A stretch of 19,570 bases of DNA from positions 1-19,570 of the forward strand of contig CAYJAZ010000034.1 in the NCBI GenBank assembly GCA_964368455.1, in the 5' to 3' direction. Each line of letters opens with the position of its first letter. The stretch's first letter is position 1. This DNA is from CAYJAZ01 sp964368455. Its GTDB lineage: Bacteria; Desulfobacterota; Desulfovibrionia; Desulfovibrionales; Desulfovibrionaceae. Position numbers and translations under genes: made by a program. The notes under the pieces were generated by a model. The model had not been told where the DNA came from. It did not search any database and saw only the letters and a list, made by a program, of their open reading frames with translations. Shown piece after piece: positions 1 through 5,186 of the stretch.

Positions 1-1106
1 CCTGCTGCAAATTGTGTTTGCTGAACATTATTAATAGACACCATATTTGCAACATTATACTCTTGCCCAAGCACAAATCCACGTTCGGCAGTATCGGGGC
101 GAAGAATAAGGGTCGCTCCTGCTGAGCCTTCTCCAAATGTGATTACTCGCCCACTCTCTAAACCAAAAACAGTGTCATTTGCACTCCAATCACGCAAGGT
201 AGTTGCCCACGTGCCAACGGTGAAATTATTTTCTCCATAGGCTTCAAAGGCTCTTGTTCTTTCACCTACCATTTGCACAGTAGCACTTGCAGTGATAGTG
301 CCAAAATTATTTAATATATGATTACTGCCACCGTTCACAAACATACCATAGGCCTCGGCATTGGCATAGACAGAGCCTGCAGTTGATGTTGTTGTTCCGC
401 CTGTGGCTATGACAGTAATTGTGTTGTTATTTGTTAAATGGCTGCCTGAGCCTGAAGCAGTCATACCAAAGGTATAGGCATAGGCAAAGATATCGCCGGA
501 ACTCGAGCTTGCATTTCCGCCTGTAGCGGTGACAGTCATTTCGCCACTATTTGTTAATCTAACGTTATGTTCATGACCATACATACCATAGGCATAGGCA
601 TAGGCAAGGACATCGCCGGAATTCGTTTCTGCTCTTCCGCCTTTAGCTGAGATGGTCATTCTACTATTCATGTTATTTGTTAATCGATGGTTGCCTGTAC
701 CATAAGCATACATACCATGGACAAGGGTAATGGCAGTGGCATCGCCGGAACTAGGGATAGAATTACGTGCTGTATAGTCTATAGCTATTGTGCCATTGTT
801 CGTGAAAATGTAGTTATTAGATCCAAATCCATACATACCATGCCTTTGGTAAGTAATACCACTAACTTCACCACCGGTGATTGTGCCGTGGTTTGTGAGG
901 GTTGTATCACCTTCAGTATTGGCATTCATAATGTCAATGGTATCCCCTGCTTGATTTGTAACTTCTGCAAAAGCTTCACTTGCCATAAAGGGGCTTGCGC
1001 ATATTGTGGCTAGAGCTAATGTGCCAAAAACATTCAATAAAGCACATTTCTTGAGCACTGCCACATAACGATTTTTTAAATTTGATAAGGCATTTTTAGA
1101 TTGCAT
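1..1106 (-). CDS. Autotransporter-like secreted repeat protein, N-terminal part (runs off left edge)
   Basis: An uninterrupted frame runs from the ATG at 1106 to base 1 (368 codons), so only the N-terminus is present. A strong AGGAGC Shine-Dalgarno lies four bases upstream. The first 48 or so residues form a long Sec-type signal peptide: a basic start (KNALSNLKNRY), a hydrophobic core (LLNVFGTLALATICA), and a likely cleavage after AFA. The rest is low-complexity beta-solenoid-like passenger sequence rich in LTNNGTI-type turns, AYAYGMY and TGG motifs. It contains tandem units of about 40 residues. This composition is typical of type V (autotransporter) passengers; the translocating beta-barrel would lie outside the window, so assignment to autotransporter rather than another adhesin is inference. 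Base composition is visibly less AT-rich than in the genes to the right, as expected for resident chromosome flanking an acquired island. Confidence 0.8.
   Translation of the reverse strand, partial: MQSKNALSNLKNRYVAVLKKCALLNVFGTLALATICASPFMASEAFAEVTNQAGDTIDIMNANTEGDTTLTNHGTITGGEVSGITYQRHGMYGFGSNNYIFTNNGTIAIDYTARNSIPSSGDATAITLVHGMYAYGTGNHRLTNNMNSRMTISAKGGRAETNSGDVLAYAYAYGMYGHEHNVRLTNSGEMTVTATGGNASSSSGDIFAYAYTFGMTASGSGSHLTNNNTITVIATGGTTTSTAGSVYANAEAYGMFVNGGSNHILNNFGTITASATVQMVGERTRAFEAYGENNFTVGTWATTLRDWSANDTVFGLESGRVITFGEGSAGATLILRPDTAERGFVLGQEYNVANMVSINNVQQTQFAA
306..797 (-). repeat. Four tandem ~123-bp coding repeats in the passenger region
   Basis: The codons for LTN/LNN/FTN (plus-strand form att-tgt-taa or close variants) recur at 306, 429, 549, 675 and 798, giving units of 123, 120, 126 and 123 bp (41, 40, 42 and 41 residues). 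Each unit carries, in order, an LTNN-type strand, an ITV/MTV strand, a TGG turn, an SGD-type turn and an AYAYxxGMY block. All spacings are multiples of three, so repeat number or length can change without breaking the frame. A shorter degenerate unit follows at 891. This is a protein-level repeat, not a CRISPR array. Confidence 0.75.
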
Positions 1107-1224
1107 AAAAGCTCCTAAAAGTAAATTTATATATAAAAATCAATAATAATCTTAAAGACAATACAAATCTAACACAGAAAATAGAAGGAAGCAAATGAGA
1201 GGAAATAAGGATAAACACTTGTCT

Positions 1225-1320
1225 TTAATAAATCATCTTCTTTGTCATGTCGCCGTCTATAACAAGATTTGCACCATTGATAAAGTCGCTTTCTTCTTTT
1301 TTGATATAATTAAATAAGAA
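1225..1320 (-). pseudogene. C-terminal remnant of a short-chain dehydrogenase/reductase (SDR)
   Basis: The minus strand reads FLFNYIKKEESDFING followed by ANLVIDGDMTKKMIY and a TAA stop at 1225-1227. The pattern E-E-S-x-F-I-N-G-x-x-L-x-x-D-G-x-M-T is the classical end of SDR proteins (cofactor-binding C-terminal strand and tail). Nothing upstream resembles the remaining ~220 residues: immediately upstream lies the stop codon of the XRE regulator. There is no start codon or ribosome site for this piece. It is read here as the 3' stump of a resident gene cut by insertion of the material to its right; the exact homology break near 1320 is approximate. Confidence 0.6.
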
Positions 1321-1331
1321 ATGCCTATTGA

Positions 1332-1667
1332 TTATTCCTTCTTCAAAGCACTCACAGTAGAATACATCACATTCAAAACTGCCTCTTGCTGTTCTGGCGA
1401 GAGGCTTTCTAATGTTTCAGCTATGGCAAGAGCTTTTTCTTGAATAGAGGGGGAAGAAATTTGGAATAAGGATGAGACCGAGCATTGAAGAGCGTTTGCA
1501 ACTTCGTGTAGGCGTGACATTTTTGGTGCCATCTTCCCACGTTCCATACGACTCATGGCATCGTGAGTGATGTTGAGCTTTGCCGCCAATTCTTTTTGAC
1601 TCAATTTTATTTTCTTGCGTTGCTCTGCAATATTTTTTCCTACAATTTCGACTATAAGTTCAGACAT
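1332..1667 (-). CDS. XRE-family helix-turn-helix transcriptional regulator
   Basis: This 111-residue cytoplasmic DNA-binding protein has an N-terminal Cro/CI-type HTH at about residues 12-66: an RKKIKLSQKELAAKLNITH helix-turn-helix core, then MSRMERGKMAPKMSRLHEVA. A short C-terminal helical region (SPEQQEAVLNVMYSTVSAL) may dimerise. The ATG at 1667 is preferred over an upstream GTG at 1676 because GAGGTG, six bases before the ATG, is the natural Shine-Dalgarno and the GTG lies inside it. It is divergent from the four-gene cassette starting at 1849, across a 181-bp region with two inverted repeats. The arrangement suggests it controls that cassette and itself, as in phage-like or toxin-like modules; this is inference. 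It ends a few bases from the SDR remnant. Confidence 0.9.
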   Translation of the reverse strand: MSELIVEIVGKNIAEQRKKIKLSQKELAAKLNITHDAMSRMERGKMAPKMSRLHEVANALQCSVSSLFQISSPSIQEKALAIAETLESLSPEQQEAVLNVMYSTVSALKKE

Positions 1668-1673
1668 ACAAAA

Positions 1674-1679
1674 CACCTC
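1674..1679 (-). promoter_or_regulatory. Ribosome binding site that fixes the XRE regulator start
   Basis: GAGGTG lies six bases before the ATG at 1667. A longer reading from GTG at 1676 would place the start codon within this site. Confidence 0.7.
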
Positions 1680-1719
1680 AGTAGAATTTTAGGTTCTAGT
1701 ATATCCGATTATTTTTTAT

Positions 1720-1742
1720 ATCACACTTGTTCTTATTGTGAT
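1720..1742. promoter_or_regulatory. Candidate operator: ATCACA / TGTGAT inverted repeat
   Basis: Six-base arms ATCACA (1720-1725) and TGTGAT (1737-1742) are separated by 11 bases in the divergent region between the XRE regulator and the glycine-rich gene. The arm spacing would put both halves on nearly the same face of DNA, as for a dimeric HTH repressor. Binding is not demonstrated. Confidence 0.35.
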
Positions 1743-1759
1743 TTATATTCTCTTTTAAG

Positions 1760-1776
1760 TAGACTTAAAAAGTCTA
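1760..1776. promoter_or_regulatory. Candidate operator: TAGACTT-AAA-AAGTCTA perfect inverted repeat
   Basis: A perfect 7-bp inverted repeat with a 3-bp spacer sits 72 bp upstream of the ATG at 1849, in the divergent regulator/cassette region. It is not followed by a T-run and has low GC, so an operator is more likely than a terminator. The neighbouring XRE protein is the obvious candidate to bind it. A shorter pair (AGCTC 1798-1802, GAGCT 1812-1816) lies closer to the gene. Confidence 0.4.
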
Positions 1777-1848
1777 ATATGCTATTTTGAAATTATAAGC
1801 TCTATTTATGCGAGCTGAAACTTTCAAACTTATATAGGAGGATAGATT

Positions 1849-2322
1849 ATGGCACTCACAGAAGAAAGTATTATTGCTGAAAAAGAAAAAGCAACTAAAG
1901 AAGTGGCTGAAGTTTTAGTAAAATTAGAAAAAGACTATCCAGGTGTAACTGAAGGAATTGCAACAGCTGTCGGTGCGGCAGCGGGGGGAGCTGGTTCATT
2001 GACAGCTCTTATCTTTGGTGGAAAAGTGGTTGGCTTATCTGCTGCAGGCATAACTTCAGGACTATCTGCCGCAGGTGCTGTCGTAGGTGGTGGCATGCTT
2101 GCAGGAATTGGAGTTTTAGCAGCTCCTGTAGCCGCTCTTGGTGTGGCAGGCTACGCACTGGCAAAAAAACGTAAAAGTGCCAAACTTGCAACAGCACTTT
2201 CAACAGCAATTGCAAAGCTTACAAGTATTCTCCTTCGCTTACAAGAAAATGCGGAATACTATAAAGATGAAATTGCAGAAATAAAAGCGGCAATCAAGCT
2301 ATTAGATGCTAAAAAATCTTAA
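1849..2322 (+). CDS. Glycine/alanine-rich, membrane-active-looking protein (uncharacterised)
   Basis: This 157-residue protein starts with a strong AGGAGG site seven bases before ATG. Residues 1-35 are a charged helix. Residues 36-105 are almost only G, A, V, L, I and S with GxxxG-like spacing and few charges (GGKVVGLSAAGITSGL, then AAGAVVGGGMLAGIGVLAA), enough for two or three membrane passes or a glycine-zipper hairpin. A basic KKRK cluster at 106-109 follows, then an amphipathic helical tail. There is no signal peptide. The GITSGL...GGGMLAG pattern resembles the glycine-rich core of interferon-induced ISG12/IFI6-like proteins; I offer that only as a hypothesis from memory. It is the first of four closely spaced genes, 14 bp before the next, and lies opposite the XRE regulator. 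A pore-former or membrane anchor is plausible; the function is unknown. Confidence 0.75.
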   Translation: MALTEESIIAEKEKATKEVAEVLVKLEKDYPGVTEGIATAVGAAAGGAGSLTALIFGGKVVGLSAAGITSGLSAAGAVVGGGMLAGIGVLAAPVAALGVAGYALAKKRKSAKLATALSTAIAKLTSILLRLQENAEYYKDEIAEIKAAIKLLDAKKS

Positions 2323-2336
2323 TAAAAGGCGAAGCT

Positions 2337-3707
2337 ATGCCATATCAAGAAGAAATAAAAGCTATAAAACTACTCCAAGATAAAGCGAAAAAAATTGATG
2401 AAAGTCATAAGCAAATTAGCTCTGATATTGATGAACTCAAAGCTTTGTTGAAAAATCATACTGCTTCTCTTGATGAAAATGACTTTCTTGAAATTGAAGA
2501 AAGTAAAAAAAAGTTTATTACTGAAATGTCAACAGATAAAGCTTTAGAAAAAATTGATATTTCAATTGTTTATGCAGAGGCTAATGCTACTTATGATAAA
2601 GTTAGCTTAGATGATATTCTTTCTGTTGAAGATTTTAAAGTAGCAGAAAGTAAATATAATCAACATGTTATCAAATTCAATAAGAGATATTCTTTAGATG
2701 CTTGGGACTATGCAATAGCTACATCATGCGGTTTATTCGCTGCTATGTTAGATATATTTTTTGTTTCTGCACCGTCAAAACCTACAACTTCTTTTGATGC
2801 AAAAGTAAATGGGACTTTCAATCGTTGGGTGCAAGATGCTTTCAATAAAGCAATTCCACCAGATTTGAGTAAAACTCTCAGTCTTGGTAATACCATAGGT
2901 TCAGCGGATGCTTCAACATCAAATGCTTTTTATGAAAAAGTAAAAGGCTTTACGCCTTATAACCATCGTCTAAAAGCTCTTTCGCACGATCCTATTTTAG
3001 GCTTCATCTTTGGTATTGTTGATATGATGAATGGCACTTGTACTGTAGTAAATGAGGGAAAAATCCAAGTTTTAGAGACAATTAGAGGCCCAATGCCAGA
3101 CGAAAGCATGATGCGACGAATAGGAAGAATGTTTGGGCATTTGCTGTCTGACGTAAATGCTCCATCAGCAAGTGGAAATCGTGGCATGGGCTTGCCAGCA
3201 CCTTTTATGGGTTTATTACGCATGTTTGACAACATTCCTTTTGGCGATTCTACCTTTGGTAAACAAATTGAATATATGTATGTAAATGGTTACGATTTCA
3301 GACAATTTATAGCTACTAGCATACCTATGATGATTATGGAAGTGATGCTCCGTGTCTTTTATACAGTAAAGCAGATGAAACTTTATGATGCCCCTTTTGG
3401 CGAAAGCATTCTTGACACTATGCCGCTCAATCTTAATCCCAAATTCCGTATTATGCTTGCTCTAGCTTATGGCACATCTTCCGCTGTAAATGCTGGAAAA
3501 GTCTATGTTACACAAAATATCTTGAATGCAAACTATGCCTCATGGATGGGTTTTGCTTGGAATAGCTTCCATGCACTCAAATGGGCTTTATGGGATAGAC
3601 AAAATAAGCTTTGGGACGAAATTCTAGACAGTGAAGTAGCTGAAATAGAAAAACTTGTTACAAAAATGGAAGAAATCGAAGCAAGAGCAAGAACATTGCC
3701 TGTATAA
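2337..3707 (+). CDS. Uncharacterised 456-aa protein with coiled-coil head and hydrophobic segments
   Basis: I do not recognise an established family. Residues 1-70 are charged and heptad-like, a probable coiled coil. Hydrophobic stretches lie at about 123-143 (DYAIATSCGLFAAMLDIFFV), 218-236 (HDPILGFIFGIVDMMNG) and 320-345 (FRQFIATSIPMMIMEVMLRV), suggesting monotopic or polytopic membrane association without a signal peptide. Motifs that look conserved because of their Gly/Pro/Asp content are HDPILGFIFG near 217-226 and GNRGMGLPAPFMG near 280-292. The C-terminus (430-456) is again charged and helical. The start is 14 bases after the preceding stop with a GGCGAAG site, so co-translation with the glycine-rich gene is likely. 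It is the largest member of the cassette and the likely core component. No catalytic triad, Walker motif or nuclease signature is visible. Confidence 0.75.
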   Translation: MPYQEEIKAIKLLQDKAKKIDESHKQISSDIDELKALLKNHTASLDENDFLEIEESKKKFITEMSTDKALEKIDISIVYAEANATYDKVSLDDILSVEDFKVAESKYNQHVIKFNKRYSLDAWDYAIATSCGLFAAMLDIFFVSAPSKPTTSFDAKVNGTFNRWVQDAFNKAIPPDLSKTLSLGNTIGSADASTSNAFYEKVKGFTPYNHRLKALSHDPILGFIFGIVDMMNGTCTVVNEGKIQVLETIRGPMPDESMMRRIGRMFGHLLSDVNAPSASGNRGMGLPAPFMGLLRMFDNIPFGDSTFGKQIEYMYVNGYDFRQFIATSIPMMIMEVMLRVFYTVKQMKLYDAPFGESILDTMPLNLNPKFRIMLALAYGTSSAVNAGKVYVTQNILNANYASWMGFAWNSFHALKWALWDRQNKLWDEILDSEVAEIEKLVTKMEEIEARARTLPV

Positions 3708-3733
3708 ACTGTATAATTGATAAGGAGCAAACT

Positions 3734-4051
3734 ATGCCTAATAATCCAAAATGTCCATGCTGTGATTCTGCTGAATTTGTTGAACAAAAATCTATTGCAG
3801 AAAATATTGGTGTGCTCACAGGAGCTGGCAGCGGTGTAGCAGCCGCAGGAGTAGGAACAAAAAGTGGAATGATTGTGGGAGCGACACTAGGAAGCGTTGT
3901 TCCAGGTGGTGGCACGGTTGTCGGTGCAGGAATTGGTGCTTTTGTAGGAGCAGCAAGCGGAGCTTTTGTTGGTAAAGAAGTTGGCAAAAAAATAGATAAA
4001 TGGCGAGGAAAATATTACTGCAAGAAATGTAATAAGGCTTTTGAAGTATAG
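3734..4051 (+). CDS. Zinc ribbon interrupted by a glycine-zipper segment
   Basis: This 105-residue protein has an AAGGAG site six bases upstream of ATG. It has one CxxC knuckle near the N-terminus (CPCC, Cys7 and Cys10) and a second at the C-terminus (CKKC, Cys96 and Cys99), which together would ligate one zinc as a zinc ribbon. Between them, residues 28-85 are a Gly/Ala/Val-rich stretch with repeated GxxxG spacing (for example GAGIGAFVGAASGAFVG), like glycine-zipper membrane proteins. A ribbon whose halves are joined by a membrane hairpin would keep both termini on the same, cytoplasmic, side. It shares the glycine-rich character of the gene at 1849 but not its charged ends. It is third in the cassette, 26 bp after the 456-aa gene. 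The function is unknown; a membrane-tethered nucleic-acid or protein sensor is speculation. Confidence 0.75.
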   Translation: MPNNPKCPCCDSAEFVEQKSIAENIGVLTGAGSGVAAAGVGTKSGMIVGATLGSVVPGGGTVVGAGIGAFVGAASGAFVGKEVGKKIDKWRGKYYCKKCNKAFEV

Positions 4052-4119
4052 CTGAGATAAATTTACATTGGCTGAAAAAGTCATAAATTCAATATAGATA
4101 TAAAAAAAGAAAGGTAAAC

Positions 4120-4557
4120 ATGCCAAACTGTCAAAATTCGCAAGAAAAGAAATGTACGACACAAGAGCTAGGCAGTCTTGAAGACGCATTACGCCAAAGT
4201 GAATACCTTATATCCGTAATAGTCTCAGAAATTGCTAATATTATTGACTTAAATCACTATCTGTATAAAAGTGTTAGACAAAGCCTTGAAGACGAATCAT
4301 TAGTTACTGAGGATTTAGAGAAAAATTTCAAAGAACATGAGGAGCTTCATGCTGAAAGTAAGAAACTTGTAGAGAAAATCCGATTACAAATTGAAAGCCA
4401 GAAAGGCGAGACCGTGCAGACTGAAGCCATAACTTTAGAAAGATTTTTAGAGATGAATAATAGCTTGAATAAGATTATTGCACTGCTAGTTGAAGGGGAA
4501 GAAGCAGTGTTAGCTAGGAAAGATGAATTCATGGAAGAATTTAACAATCTTTTATAG
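4120..4557 (+). CDS. Small all-helical, coiled-coil-like protein (uncharacterised)
   Basis: This 145-residue acidic protein starts at an ATG with AAAGG five bases upstream. After a short polar N-terminus with two cysteines (Cys4, Cys12) it is predicted helical throughout, with long stretches of E, K, L and Q (for instance LEKNFKEHEELHAESKKLVE) and no hydrophobic segment, signal peptide or catalytic motif. It is the last gene before the independent promoter at 4564, so it is taken as the fourth member of the cassette, 68 bp after the zinc-ribbon gene. Such proteins often act as soluble partners or inhibitors of a membrane component (for example an immunity-type role), but nothing in the sequence proves this. 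Confidence 0.7.
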   Translation: MPNCQNSQEKKCTTQELGSLEDALRQSEYLISVIVSEIANIIDLNHYLYKSVRQSLEDESLVTEDLEKNFKEHEELHAESKKLVEKIRLQIESQKGETVQTEAITLERFLEMNNSLNKIIALLVEGEEAVLARKDEFMEEFNNLL

Positions 4558-4563
4558 AATAGT

Positions 4564-4591
4564 TTGACATTTTTAGCAAAGCCTCTACAAT
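4564..4591 (+). promoter_or_regulatory. Sigma-70-type promoter for the DUF523 gene
   Basis: TTGACA (4564-4569) and TACAAT (4586-4591) are separated by 16 bases, 30 bp upstream of the ATG at 4622. The perfect -35 and near-perfect -10 show that the DUF523 gene can be transcribed separately from the cassette upstream. Confidence 0.7.
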
Positions 4592-4621
4592 TTTATAAAT
4601 CTAAACTGTAAAGGCTTTATT

Positions 4622-5053
4622 ATGATTCTTATTTCCGCTTGCCTTGTAGGTGAAAACTGCCGATATGACGGTAAATCTTCACTTGTGCCTGAACTCAAAA
4701 AATTAGTCGATGATAAAAAAGCAATAGCAATCTGCCCAGAAGTCCTGGGTGGACTGCCTACACCTCGTACGCCTTGCGAAATCCAAAAAAATGGTGAGAA
4801 TATAAAAGTTGCCAATAAAGCAGGCGTGGACTACACCTCTGCATTCCTCCTTGGTGCACAAAAAACACTAGAAATTGCAAAGAAGAACAGCACGAAACTC
4901 GCAATCATGAAGAGCAAAAGCCCTTCATGCGGTTGCGGTAAAATTTATGATGGAACTTTTACTAAAACGCTTATTGACGGTGATGGTTTGACGGCTGGGT
5001 TGTTGAAGGAGAATGGGATTGAGGTTGTGGGGGAGGAAGAGTTTGTAGACTAA
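4622..5053 (+). CDS. DUF523 family protein (TudS-like desulfidase)
   Basis: This 143-residue cytoplasmic protein matches DUF523 over its whole length: ILISACLVGENCRYDG at the start, then CPEVLGGLPTPRTPCEI (residues 38-54), then KSKSPSCGCGKIYDGTF (about 98-113). DUF523 includes the thiouracil desulfidase TudS, which uses an iron-sulfur cluster held by three conserved cysteines to remove sulfur from thiolated nucleobases. Cys7 or Cys13, Cys52 and Cys103 are the visible equivalents. The true substrate cannot be read from sequence. It has its own promoter upstream and a strong terminator downstream, so it behaves as a single-gene unit inside the island and may be a resident or salvage gene rather than a defence gene. 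Confidence 0.9.
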   Translation: MILISACLVGENCRYDGKSSLVPELKKLVDDKKAIAICPEVLGGLPTPRTPCEIQKNGENIKVANKAGVDYTSAFLLGAQKTLEIAKKNSTKLAIMKSKSPSCGCGKIYDGTFTKTLIDGDGLTAGLLKENGIEVVGEEEFVD

Positions 5054-5091
5054 GATGTTTTGTGAAGAAATGAAGTATATTTATAATAATT

Positions 5092-5122
5092 AAAACCAGT
5101 TCCTATGTAGGAACTGGTTTTT
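5092..5122 (+). terminator. Rho-independent terminator after the DUF523 gene
   Basis: AAAACCAGTTCCT (5092-5104) pairs with AGGAACTGGTTTT (5109-5121) around a four-base loop, and the stem runs into a T-tract. It sits 39 bp past the stop codon at 5053. The A-rich 5' arm would let it act in both directions. Confidence 0.85.
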
Positions 5123-5131
5123 ATCTTGAAA

Positions 5132-5160
5132 TTGACATACTTTATTTAATCACTTATTTT
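5132..5160 (+). promoter_or_regulatory. Promoter for the HEPN gene
   Basis: TTGACA (5132-5137) and TATTTT (5155-5160) are 17 bases apart, directly after the terminator and 26 bp before the ATG at 5187. The -10 overlaps an inverted repeat, suggesting repression. Confidence 0.6.
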
Positions 5161-5170
5161 TAAATAAAGT
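5139..5170. promoter_or_regulatory. 11-bp perfect inverted repeat overlapping the HEPN promoter
   Basis: ACTTTATTTAA (5139-5149) and TTAAATAAAGT (5160-5170) are exact reverse complements separated by 10 bases. The pair brackets the spacer and -10 region of the promoter for the gene at 5187. A protein bound here would block RNA polymerase; alternatively the RNA could fold just before the GGAG ribosome site. No T-run follows. Confidence 0.5.
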
Positions 5171-5186
5171 TATTTGGAGAAAATTT

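Noticed and set aside
306..900. Regular ~120-bp repeats as a CRISPR array
   Set aside because: Spacings are multiples of three inside one open frame, the repeat unit is fully coding and there are no short identical repeats with unique spacers.
687..1013. Plus-strand open frame of 108 codons
   Set aside because: It lies opposite the repeat-rich autotransporter-like gene, whose minus-strand frame has a signal peptide, a ribosome site and coherent repeats; this is a shadow frame.
1332..1676. Longer XRE regulator starting at GTG 1676
   Set aside because: That GTG is part of the GAGGTG ribosome site for the ATG at 1667.
1720..1742. CRP-type binding site
   Set aside because: The arms are in reverse order (TCACA first, TGTGA second) and the spacing is 11 rather than 6, so it is not a CRP site.
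3658..3987. Minus-strand proline/threonine-rich 109-codon frame
   Set aside because: It is the antisense of the glycine-zipper gene; GGN codons read as proline/threonine on the other strand. No ribosome site supports it.
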